Shown piece after piece: positions 1 to 4,985 of a DNA stretch of 5,178 bases. Within the stretch, counting starts at the first letter, position 1; the number at the start of each line of letters is the position of its first letter. Location: contig JAODAU010000330.1 in NCBI GenBank assembly GCA_025463615.1, forward strand, positions 1-5,178, given 5' to 3'. The position numbers were made by a program, and so were the translations under genes. The notes beneath the pieces are model-generated. The model had not been told where the DNA came from, ran no database searches, and saw only the letters and a program-made list of their open reading frames with translations. This DNA comes from Microbacteriaceae bacterium (GTDB lineage Bacteria; Actinomycetota; Actinomycetes; Actinomycetales; Microbacteriaceae).

Positions 1-191
1 GTGTCGAGCACGTGCACGAGCAGGAAGAAGAAGATGGCGACGCCGGTGATGCGGTGCAGGACCCACGACCACATGCCCTCGCGACCCCGGTAGAGGGTGC
101 CGCGCGGAACCTTCGGCGACGGGATCAGTGTCGCTGGTGAACTGGCGCCTGGCTTCGGATCGGCCAGGGCCCCCGCCGACTTCTCTGGCAC
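1..191 (-). CDS. sdhC: Succinate dehydrogenase cytochrome b556 subunit, N-terminal part (runs off left edge)
   Basis: This is the membrane-anchor subunit of succinate dehydrogenase (complex II), which links succinate oxidation in the citric acid cycle to quinone reduction in the cytoplasmic membrane. Only the first 63 codons are in the window. The peptide starts MPEKSAGALADPKPG and reaches the family hallmark SWVLHRITG at residues 42-50. Ser42 and Arg47 match the Ser and Arg that line the quinone site in SdhC proteins, and HRxTG is the most conserved part of the family. A hydrophobic first membrane helix begins near residue 44 (GVAIFFFLLVHVLD). The roughly 25-residue Pro/Ala-rich lead and the LVHVLDT continuation are typical of actinobacterial SdhC. 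The haem-ligand His lies further on and is not visible. I chose the GTG start at 191-189 because AAGGAGG lies 9 nt upstream (207-201). The other sdh genes are expected beyond the left edge. Confidence 0.92.
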   Translation of the reverse strand, partial: MPEKSAGALADPKPGASSPATLIPSPKVPRGTLYRGREGMWSWVLHRITGVAIFFFLLVHVLD

Positions 192-200
192 GGTTCCACC

Positions 201-207
201 CCTCCTT
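201..207 (-). promoter_or_regulatory. Shine-Dalgarno site of sdhC
   Basis: On the minus strand AAGGAGG lies 9 nt before the GTG start codon. This near-perfect anti-16S match fixes the start of sdhC and shows that its mRNA has a leader. Confidence 0.85.
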
Positions 208-218
208 GGAGCTGGTCA

Positions 219-232
219 GCCCCTCACGGGGC
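219..232 (-). repeat. Small GNRA-type hairpin in the sdhC leader
   Basis: On the minus strand GCCCC-GTGA-GGGGC is a perfect 5-bp stem closed by a GTGA (GNRA) tetraloop, ending 11 nt before the AAGGAGG site. An alternative hairpin, TCACG-CGCCC-CGTGA (238-224 on the minus strand), uses overlapping bases, so the two cannot form together. There is no T tract, so it does not look like a terminator for the upstream glycosyltransferase. A role in mRNA stability or translation is possible but unproven. Confidence 0.4.
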
Positions 233-263
233 GCGTGACGTCCGCTCTGACGGACTCGTCACA

Positions 264-269
264 AGTGTA
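264..269 (-). promoter_or_regulatory. Candidate -10 box for sdhC
   Basis: TACACT on the minus strand fits the TANNNT consensus of actinobacterial housekeeping promoters and lies 72 nt before the sdhC start. No convincing -35 box is seen at 17-18 nt. A 10-bp perfect palindrome, CCGTCGACGG (275-284), sits in the spacer, where an operator would be plausible. This is the only good candidate in the 112-bp gap between the glycosyltransferase stop and sdhC; the rest of that gap holds no gene I can support. Confidence 0.3.
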
Positions 270-303
270 TTCCGCCGTCGACGGGCGCGCTGCACAGGGC
301 AAC

Positions 304-1452
304 CTAAATAGCTTGAGATCGAGATAGTTCGGAAAGAATCCGCGAACTTTCCACCACGCGCTCGTAGTGCCCGACCAGCTCGGCGCACACCGTCGCCCAG
401 CTGCGGTCGATCACGCCGCGGCGCCCGGCCTCGCCCATGCGGATGCGCACGCCGGCGTCATCCACGAGCCGCCGCACCGCCTGCCGCAGCTGCAGGTCGT
501 CGCCCGGCTCGTAGAGGTAGCCGTCGACGCCGTGGTCGACGAGGTCGATGGGGCCGCCGATGCGCGGCGCGATCACCGGCAGGCCGGCGGCATGCGCCTC
601 CTGCACGGTCTGGCCGAAGGTCTCCTCGGTGCCCGGCGTCACGAAGACGTCGAACGCGGCGTAGGCCGTGGCGAGCTCGCGACCGCTGAGCGTGCCGAGC
701 CAGGTCACCGGCATCCCGTGCATGGCCCGCTGCGCGCGCGGGAGTCCGGGGCCGTCGCCGACGACGGCGAGGCGGATGCCGGGGATGCCCCGCAGCGCCG
801 AAAGCCGGTCGACCTGCTTCTCGGGCGCGATCCGACCGACGTAGCCGACCACCAGCTCGCCGCCCGGTGCCAGCCGCGCCCGCAGCGCCGCCGCCTCCGG
901 GGTGAGCCGGTTGCGCGGGTGGTAGGCCTCGAGGTCCACGCCGCGACCCCACCGCTCGACCCGCTCGACTCCGGCGGCCGCGAGGTCGGTCATGGATGCC
1001 GTGGACGGCGCCAGCGTGAGGTCGGCCTGGTCGTGCACCCGGCGCACCAGGCGCCAGGCGAGGCCGGTCGCGGCGCCCAGGTGGTTGCGGCGGGCGTAGC
1101 CGGCGACATCCGTCTGGAAGATGGCCACGCTCGGCACGCCGAGCCGGGTGGCCGCGGCGATCGCCTGACCGCCGAGCAGGAACGGGGATGCCGCGTGCAG
1201 CACGTCCGGCGCGAACCCGGCCAGCAGCGCCGCGACCTGCGGGCTCGGCAGCCCCACCGGGAACTGCCGGTAGGCGAAGGCAGGCACCTCGTGCACCGGG
1301 AACCCCGCGAACTCCCGGGGCGCCCCGGCCGCCGGGCAGATCACCATCGCGTCGTGGCCCTGGTCGCGCAGGTACCCGAGCACCTGGCGGACGCTTGTCG
1401 TGACCCCGTTGAGCGTGGGGAGGAAACTCTCGCTGACGATGGCTACCCGCAT
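304..1452 (-). CDS. GT4-family glycosyltransferase, MgtA/PimB-like GDP-mannose-dependent mannosyltransferase
   Basis: A 382-residue retaining glycosyltransferase with the two-Rossmann-domain GT-B fold, likely transferring mannose from GDP-mannose to a lipid or lipoglycan acceptor at the inner face of the membrane. The N-terminal domain opens MRVAIVSESFLPTLNGVTTSV, with the Asn15-Gly16 loop typical of GT4. The C-terminal donor domain has GYVGRIAPEK at 203-212, where Arg207 and Lys212 match the diphosphate-binding pair, and the EX7E motif, Glu277 to Glu285, within EETFGQTVQE. Other stretches such as LAPSTASM, WGRGVD and GLPVIAP closely resemble mycobacterial Rv0557 (MgtA, once called PimB), as recalled from memory. 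It is complete: the ATG at 1452-1450 has GGAG 8 nt upstream (1464-1461). Divergent manC would supply its donor. The exact acceptor (glucuronosyl diacylglycerol, a PIM-like lipid or another) cannot be read from sequence. Confidence 0.88.
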   Translation of the reverse strand: MRVAIVSESFLPTLNGVTTSVRQVLGYLRDQGHDAMVICPAAGAPREFAGFPVHEVPAFAYRQFPVGLPSPQVAALLAGFAPDVLHAASPFLLGGQAIAAATRLGVPSVAIFQTDVAGYARRNHLGAATGLAWRLVRRVHDQADLTLAPSTASMTDLAAAGVERVERWGRGVDLEAYHPRNRLTPEAAALRARLAPGGELVVGYVGRIAPEKQVDRLSALRGIPGIRLAVVGDGPGLPRAQRAMHGMPVTWLGTLSGRELATAYAAFDVFVTPGTEETFGQTVQEAHAAGLPVIAPRIGGPIDLVDHGVDGYLYEPGDDLQLRQAVRRLVDDAGVRIRMGEAGRRGVIDRSWATVCAELVGHYERVVESSRILSELSRSQAI

Positions 1453-1552
1453 GGCATTCGCTCCGATCGGCCTGTGCTTCCCACGCTAAAGGAACGGGGT
1501 GGAGGGCCGATGAACTCGGGGTTACCGTGGGGCCGCCAGATAGTGTTGTGCG
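1453..1552. promoter_or_regulatory. Divergent promoter region between the glycosyltransferase and manC
   Basis: This 100-bp gap must drive transcription both ways. Leftwards, TAGCGT on the minus strand (1488-1483) is a candidate -10 box, giving a leader of about 24 nt that contains GGAG at 1464-1461. Rightwards, a -10-like box lies directly before manC and is listed separately. Neither has a recognisable -35 box. A 7-bp inverted repeat, ATCGGCC at 1466-1472 and GGCCGAT at 1505-1511, with centres 39 bp apart, flanks the leftward promoter and could bind a shared regulator, but it could also be chance. Confidence 0.45.
1541..1546 (+). promoter_or_regulatory. Candidate -10 box of manC, implying a leaderless mRNA
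   Basis: TAGTGT fits TANNNT and ends 6 nt before the ATG at 1553, so transcription would be expected to start at or next to the A of the start codon. No Shine-Dalgarno-like sequence precedes the start, which agrees with leaderless translation, common in actinobacteria. No clear -35 box is visible. Confidence 0.45.
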
Positions 1553-2674
1553 ATGCCCAGCAACCAGGTGCCACTCGATCGCTTCTACAGCGTCATCCCG
1601 GCCGGCGGCATCGGGTCGCGGCTCTGGCCGCTCTCCCGCGCGGACGCCCCCAAGTTCCTGCACGACCTCACCGGATCGGGCCGCACGCTGCTGCGCGCCA
1701 CCTGGGACAGGCTCGTGCCGCTCTCCGGCGCCGACCGCATCATGGTCGTCACCGGGCGCGCGCACCGTGCCGCGGTGGAGGCGCAGCTGCCCGACCTCGC
1801 CGACCTGAACGTCGTGCTCGAGAGCGAGCCCAAGGACTCGTCTGCCGCGATCGGGCTGGCCGCCGCCATCCTGCTGCGCCGCGAGCCGGACGTGATCATC
1901 GGCTCGTTCGCCGCCGACCACGTGATCAACGACCAGCGCGGGTTCGGCAGGGCGGTGACCGAGGCGGTGGCCGCGGCGGATGCCGGCTACATCACCACGA
2001 TCGGCATCACCCCCACCGACCCGGCCATCGGCTTCGGCTACATCCACTGCGGCGAACGCCTCGCCGTCGACGGTGCGCCGAGCGCCGTGATGGTGGACAC
2101 CTTCGTGGAGAAGCCCGACCTGGAGACGGCGCAGCGCTACCTCGCCGCCGGTGACTTCCTCTGGAACGGCGGCATGTTCATCTCGCGCGCGGACGTTCTG
2201 CTCGAGCAGCTGGGTGCCACGCGTCCCGCCCTGCTCGAGGGCCTGCTCGAGCTGGCGGAGGCGTGGGACACCCCGCGACGCGGGGCGGTGGTCGACAGGG
2301 TCTGGCCCGCGCTGGAGAAGATCGCGATCGACTACTCCGTGGCGGAGCCGGCGGCGAAGGCCGGCAAGCTCGTCGTCATCCCCGGCGACTTCGACTGGGA
2401 CGACATCGGCGATTTCGCCGCGATCGGCAAGCTGCACGCGCACGGCCGCACCTCCGACCTCGCCATCCTGGGCGAGAACGCCCGCGTGCTCGCCGACTCG
2501 TCCAGCGGGGTCGTGATCGCGCAGGGCGGGCGCATGATCTCGCTGATCGGGGTCACCGACATCGTGGTCGTCGACACGCCCGACGCGCTGCTGGTCACCA
2601 CCACGGCCAACGCGCAACGGGTCAAGGCGGTCGTGGATGCGCTCAAGCTCTCGGGGCGCACCGACGTGCTGTAG
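1553..2674 (+). CDS. manC: Mannose-1-phosphate guanylyltransferase (GDP-mannose pyrophosphorylase)
   Basis: A 373-residue cytoplasmic enzyme that makes GDP-mannose and pyrophosphate from mannose 1-phosphate and GTP, feeding mannosylation of lipids, glycans or proteins. The nucleotidyltransferase signature AGGIGSRLWPLSR is at residues 17-29, followed by Lys34 in APKF. The metal-site region reads GSFAADHVI (117-125, with Asp122). The sugar-binding motifs FVEKP (184-188) and WNGGMF (204-209) are intact, as are KIAIDYSVAE (256-265) and FDWDDIGDF (280-288). The length fits the single-function type, without the phosphomannose isomerase domain of longer bifunctional relatives; the mycobacterial enzyme is of similar size. 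The start is ATG at 1553; there is no ribosome-binding site, but a -10-like box sits just upstream. It is divergent from a mannosyltransferase that should consume its product, and 20 bp ahead of the nucleoside hydrolase gene. No damage is seen. Confidence 0.95.
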   Translation: MPSNQVPLDRFYSVIPAGGIGSRLWPLSRADAPKFLHDLTGSGRTLLRATWDRLVPLSGADRIMVVTGRAHRAAVEAQLPDLADLNVVLESEPKDSSAAIGLAAAILLRREPDVIIGSFAADHVINDQRGFGRAVTEAVAAADAGYITTIGITPTDPAIGFGYIHCGERLAVDGAPSAVMVDTFVEKPDLETAQRYLAAGDFLWNGGMFISRADVLLEQLGATRPALLEGLLELAEAWDTPRRGAVVDRVWPALEKIAIDYSVAEPAAKAGKLVVIPGDFDWDDIGDFAAIGKLHAHGRTSDLAILGENARVLADSSSGVVIAQGGRMISLIGVTDIVVVDTPDALLVTTTANAQRVKAVVDALKLSGRTDVL

Positions 2675-2682
2675 GGCTCACC

Positions 2683-2688
2683 TACGCT
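2683..2688 (+). promoter_or_regulatory. Candidate -10 box of the nucleoside hydrolase gene, possibly leaderless
   Basis: TACGCT (TANNNT) lies in the 20-bp gap after manC and ends 6 nt before the ATG at 2695, the same spacing as at manC. GGAG at 2689-2692 is only 2 nt from the ATG, too close for a normal ribosome-binding site. The gene may therefore have its own leaderless transcript in addition to any read-through from manC. Confidence 0.35.
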
Positions 2689-2694
2689 GGAGCC

Positions 2695-3663
2695 ATGAGC
2701 GACCGCATCCCCCTCGTGATCGACACCGATACGGCGCAGGATGACTGCGTCGCCCTGCTCGTCGGCCTGCTCGACCCGCGCGCCGACCTGAAGGCCATCA
2801 CCATGGTGGCGGGCAACGTGGGCTTCGAGCGCCAGGTCGCGAACGCCTTCATCACGCTGAGCGTGGCGGGCCGCCTCGGCGAGGTGCCGGTGCACCTCGG
2901 CTGCCGCCGCCCGCTCACCCGCGAGTGGGTCTCGGCCGAGAACGTGCACGGCGACGGCGTCGGCGGGCTGCGCATCGACGACGCGGGTCTCGCGGCCGAC
3001 CCGGTGCACGGGGTGGACGCGCTCATCGCGCTCGCCGCGGCGCACCCGGGCGAGCTGCGGGTCGTCTGCATCGGCCCGCTCACCAACATCGCGATGGCCG
3101 CGATCAAGGACCCGGACTTCGTGCGCAACGTCGGCGCGCTCTACATCATGGGCGGCTCGAACAACGCGCGTGGAAACATCACGGCGGCCGCGGAGTACAA
3201 CTTCTACGTCGACCCGGAGGCTGCGAAGACGGTGTTCGAGGCCGGCTTCGAGATCGTGGTCGTGCCCTGGGCGCCGCTCACGCTGCGCGACGCGGTCTTC
3301 AGTCGCGACCAGATCGCCGCGATCGGCGCCCTCGACACCCCGCTCGCGCGGTTCTTCGAGCGGATCGTGTCGACCACCCTCGACTTCGACGAGAGCGTCG
3401 GCATCCCCGGCTCCACGCACCCCGACTCGCTCACCGCGGCCGTGCTCGTGCAGCCCGGGCTCATCACGGCGAGCTCGCGCATGGCCGTCGACATCGAGAC
3501 GGCATCCGAGCTCACCCGCGGCTACGCGGCCATGTCCTGGGGCGTGCACGGCCTCGAGCCGAACGCCACAGTCGTCGAGTCGGTCGACGCGCCGGGCTTC
3601 TACGACTACATCCGCGGCCTGCTCTCGCGCCCCACGGAACCGGGGCGGCCGTTCCTCGACTGA
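2695..3663 (+). CDS. Nucleoside hydrolase, inosine-uridine-preferring (IUNH) family
   Basis: A 322-residue calcium-dependent enzyme that should hydrolyse the N-glycosidic bond of ribonucleosides, giving ribose and a free base. The N-terminal metal motif is DTDTAQDD at 10-17 (Asp12, Asp16 and Asp17 as likely ligands), a variant of the textbook DTDPGxDD. Other family landmarks are Asn41 in AGN, GPLTN at 127-131 (Thr130), MGG at 152-154, AEYNFYVDPEAA at 166-177 (Glu167, Asn169 as ribose contacts) and the late Asp244 in HPDSLTAA. The usual late motif is His-Asp; here a Pro separates them (His242-Pro243-Asp244), so base specificity may differ. Length is normal for the family. The frame is open well upstream, but the ATG at 2695 places the Asp motif at the usual distance from the N-terminus. 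The nucleoside-transporter genes downstream support a salvage or catabolic role. The substrate cannot be told from sequence. Confidence 0.93.
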   Translation: MSDRIPLVIDTDTAQDDCVALLVGLLDPRADLKAITMVAGNVGFERQVANAFITLSVAGRLGEVPVHLGCRRPLTREWVSAENVHGDGVGGLRIDDAGLAADPVHGVDALIALAAAHPGELRVVCIGPLTNIAMAAIKDPDFVRNVGALYIMGGSNNARGNITAAAEYNFYVDPEAAKTVFEAGFEIVVVPWAPLTLRDAVFSRDQIAAIGALDTPLARFFERIVSTTLDFDESVGIPGSTHPDSLTAAVLVQPGLITASSRMAVDIETASELTRGYAAMSWGVHGLEPNATVVESVDAPGFYDYIRGLLSRPTEPGRPFLD

Positions 3664-3682
3664 CGGATGCTCGCGAGCGAAT

Positions 3683-3701
3683 CATTTCGCTGACATTTCG
3701 C
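3683..3701 (+). repeat. Tandem CATTTCGC direct repeat (11-bp period)
   Basis: CATTTCGC occurs at 3683-3690 and again at 3694-3701, separated by TGA. The 11-bp period places both copies on the same face of the helix, as in tandem activator or repressor half-sites. It lies just after the hydrolase stop and about 70 bp before the candidate -10 box at 3772. Confidence 0.55.
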
Positions 3702-3747
3702 ACCAGTAGCAGTTTTGTAACTGTTCGACCGTGATCGGGGCATCGGG

Positions 3748-3761
3748 CGAGACGCGTCTCG
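3748..3761. promoter_or_regulatory. 14-bp perfect palindrome, candidate operator
   Basis: CGAGACGCGTCTCG is a perfect 14-bp palindrome. If TAACGT at 3772-3777 is the -10 box, the palindrome covers the -35 position, where a bound dimeric repressor would block RNA polymerase. The central GC step is not the CG step usual in LacI-family operators, so the binding family is uncertain. Confidence 0.5.
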
Positions 3762-3771
3762 TAACCGTGAG

Positions 3772-3777
3772 TAACGT
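3772..3777 (+). promoter_or_regulatory. Candidate -10 box of the BMP lipoprotein gene
   Basis: TAACGT fits TANNNT. A start about 7 nt downstream would give a leader of about 42 nt that includes the hairpin at 3791-3805 and the GGAGG site. No good -35 box is seen at 17-18 nt, which would suit an activator-dependent or atypical promoter. Confidence 0.35.
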
Positions 3778-3790
3778 GTATCAAACTTGC

Positions 3791-3805
3791 CCGGCAGTGT
3801 GCCGG
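3791..3805 (+). repeat. Leader hairpin upstream of the BMP gene ribosome-binding site
   Basis: CCGGCA-GTG-TGCCGG forms a perfect 6-bp stem with a 3-nt loop, ending 10 nt before GGAGG (3816-3820). A competing pairing, GTGT-GCCGG-ACAC (3797-3809), uses the same right arm. There is no T run. It may stabilise the transcript or affect translation start. Confidence 0.4.
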
Positions 3806-3815
3806 ACACCATCTT

Positions 3816-3820
3816 GGAGG
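3816..3820 (+). promoter_or_regulatory. Shine-Dalgarno site that fixes the TTG start of the BMP gene
   Basis: GGAGG lies 5 nt before TTG at 3826. This decides the start in favour of 3826 over the in-frame TTG at 3787, which has no such site and would place 13 non-signal-like residues before the basic end of the signal peptide. Confidence 0.8.
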
Positions 3821-3825
3821 ACATC

Positions 3826-4893
3826 TTGAGAATCACAACCCGTAAGGCCGTGATCACCGGCCTTGCAACGCTCGCGACGGCGGCCCTTCTCGCCGGCTGT
3901 GCGGCGGCTCCCACGGTAACCAAGCCCACCGCCACCCCCAAGGTGGCGAACTTCCTGCCCTGCATGGTGTCGGACTCCGGTGGATTCGACGACCACTCCT
4001 TCAACCAGATCGGCCTCGAGGGCCTGCAGTCAGCAGCCAAGGACCTCGGCATCAAGGAGAAGCACGTCCAGTCCAACGCGGACACCGACTACGCGCCGAA
4101 CATCACCAACCTCGTCGCCCAGAAGTGCTCGCTCATCGTGACCGTCGGCTTCCTCCTCGCAGACGCCACGAAGGCGGCCGCGACGGCCAACCCCAACATC
4201 AACTTCGCCACCATCGACGACTCGTCGACGGATGCCGCGAACGTGCAGCCCATCACCTTCCGTTCCGACGAGGCCGCGTTCCTCGGCGGCTACGCGGCGG
4301 CCAGCTACTCGAAGACCGGCGTCGTCGGCACCTTCGGTGGCATCAACATCCCGCCGGTGAGCATCTTCATGGAGGGCTTCGCCGAGGGCGTCGCGTACTT
4401 CAACAAGACGAAGAGCAAGGACGTGAAGGTCGTCGGTTGGAACACCGACGCCCAGACCGGCTCGTTCACTGGTGGCTTCGCCGCAGGCACCGAGGCCAAG
4501 GCCGCGGCGCAGGCCGAGATCGACCAGAACGCTGACGTCATCTTCCCCGTCGGCGGACCGATCTACCAGAGCGCGGCGCAGGCCATCAAGGACTCGGGCA
4601 AGCCGATCGTCATGGTGGGCGTCGACGCCGACGTGTACTACACCGACCCGACCGTGCGCGACATCCTGCTGACCTCGGTCGAGAAGGGCGTCGGCACCTC
4701 GGTGGCGGCGGTCGTCAAGGAGGCCGCGGCCGACAAGTTCACCAAGGAGCCGTTCGTGGGCGACCTGAAGAACAACGGTGTCGGGCTCGCCCCGTTCCAC
4801 AACTTCAAGAGCAAGGTCGACTCCGGCCTGCAGAAGGAGCTGGACGGCGTGAAGGCCGACATCATCAGCGGCAAGATCACCGTCGGAAAGTAG
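3826..4893 (+). CDS. BMP/PnrA-family nucleoside-binding lipoprotein of an ABC transporter
   Basis: A 355-residue substrate-binding lipoprotein anchored on the outer face of the membrane, expected to capture nucleosides (PnrA-type purine nucleosides are the best-known ligands) for an ABC importer. The signal peptide [12 protein letters not shown], then a hydrophobic core, ends in the lipobox LLAGC with Cys25 as the lipidated residue. A short Thr/Pro/Ala-rich linker follows. The BMP domain starts near residue 42 and has the family motif [10 protein letters not shown] at 52-61, DD at 131-132, [14 protein letters not shown] at 145-158, VGGP at 242-245, GVDAD at 265-269 and SVEKGVG at 284-290. These correspond to ligand-pocket regions of the family; individual contacts are inferred. 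The rare TTG start is supported by GGAGG at correct spacing. An ABC ATPase of the same transporter follows after a strong terminator. The upstream nucleoside hydrolase could process the imported substrate. Confidence 0.93.
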   Translation: MRITTRKAVITGLATLATAALLAGCAAAPTVTKPTATPKVANFLPCMVSDSGGFDDHSFNQIGLEGLQSAAKDLGIKEKHVQSNADTDYAPNITNLVAQKCSLIVTVGFLLADATKAAATANPNINFATIDDSSTDAANVQPITFRSDEAAFLGGYAAASYSKTGVVGTFGGINIPPVSIFMEGFAEGVAYFNKTKSKDVKVVGWNTDAQTGSFTGGFAAGTEAKAAAQAEIDQNADVIFPVGGPIYQSAAQAIKDSGKPIVMVGVDADVYYTDPTVRDILLTSVEKGVGTSVAAVVKEAAADKFTKEPFVGDLKNNGVGLAPFHNFKSKVDSGLQKELDGVKADIISGKITVGK

Positions 4894-4906
4894 CTTCCGG
4901 CTTATC

Positions 4907-4944
4907 GTGGGGAGGCCAGCCCGGCTGGCCTCCCCACCTTTTTT
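4907..4944 (+). terminator. Strong rho-independent terminator after the BMP lipoprotein gene
   Basis: A perfect 14-bp GC-rich stem runs from 4907-4920 to 4924-4937 with a 3-nt CCG loop. One C follows and then six T residues (4939-4944), continuing CTT. It starts 13 nt after the lipoprotein stop codon. It should end most lipoprotein transcripts, or leave a stable 3' end that protects the upstream mRNA, before the ATPase gene. Confidence 0.95.
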
Positions 4945-4972
4945 CTTCCCTCTCGGTTCGATACCCACCCGA

Positions 4973-4978
4973 TAGATT
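4973..4978 (+). promoter_or_regulatory. Candidate -10 box of the ABC ATPase gene, possibly leaderless
   Basis: TAGATT (TANNNT) ends 7 nt before the ATG at 4986, so the transcript would begin at or within a base of the start codon. No Shine-Dalgarno sequence is present. Its position after the terminator suggests the ATPase and any following permease genes have their own promoter. No clear -35 box is visible. Confidence 0.45.
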
Positions 4979-4985
4979 GAGATCC

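Larger units (their letters stand above)
3664..3825 (+). promoter_or_regulatory. Structured 162-bp intergenic region before the BMP lipoprotein gene
   Basis: There is no gene here. The stretch is visibly richer in A and T than the flanking coding DNA and is dense in symmetry. In order it holds a GCTCGCGAGC palindrome (3669-3678), an AGCGAA-TCAT-TTCGCT hairpin (3676-3691), two CATTTCGC copies (3683-3701), a CAGTT-TTGT-AACTG hairpin (3710-3723), a 14-bp palindrome (3748-3761), two GTAAC copies 10 bp apart (3761 and 3771), a candidate -10 box, a leader hairpin and the ribosome-binding site. The hairpin at 3676-3691 lacks a T run, so termination after the hydrolase gene is weak at best. The layout suggests a regulated promoter for nucleoside uptake. 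Confidence 0.6.

Noticed and set aside
97..327. A 76-codon plus-strand open frame at the left edge
   Set aside because: It overlaps the sdhC start and its upstream region on the other strand, has no ribosome-binding site, and encodes nothing recognisable.
367..2154. A 595-codon plus-strand open frame crossing the glycosyltransferase gene and the start of manC
   Set aside because: It lies antisense to, and then out of frame with, two well-recognised enzymes. Its translation is Arg/Ala/Gly/His-rich with no domain, as expected for high-GC shadow frames.
458..2617. A 719-codon minus-strand open frame opposite manC and overlapping the glycosyltransferase
   Set aside because: It has low-complexity Asp/Arg/Gly/Val composition, no ribosome-binding site or motif, and is explained by the strong codon bias of the opposite-strand gene.
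2263..2694. An extended nucleoside hydrolase start within manC
   Set aside because: The frame is open only because of high GC. The upstream residues are Arg/Gly/His-rich noise, and the ATG at 2695 gives the normal family N-terminus.
2332..3549. A 405-codon minus-strand open frame opposite the nucleoside hydrolase
   Set aside because: It is an antisense shadow of a clearly identified gene, with a biased composition and no recognisable domain.
3669..3691. A terminator after the nucleoside hydrolase (GCTCGCGAGC and AGCGAA/TTCGCT hairpins)
   Set aside because: The stems are short and no T run follows, so I do not call a rho-independent terminator here.
3787..3825. A longer N-terminus for the BMP lipoprotein starting at TTG 3787
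   Set aside because: It would put acidic and non-signal residues before the basic end of the lipoprotein signal peptide and lacks a ribosome-binding site, while TTG 3826 has GGAGG at 5 nt.
3664..3825. A purine riboswitch in front of the nucleoside-transport gene
   Set aside because: The probable leader is only about 42 nt with one short hairpin, far too small for the known purine aptamer, and no conserved junction sequence is seen.
4030..4968. A 312-codon minus-strand open frame opposite the BMP lipoprotein gene
   Set aside because: Its start would lie on the far side of the terminator hairpin, and its Val/Asp/Arg/Gly-rich product is typical of a high-GC antisense frame.
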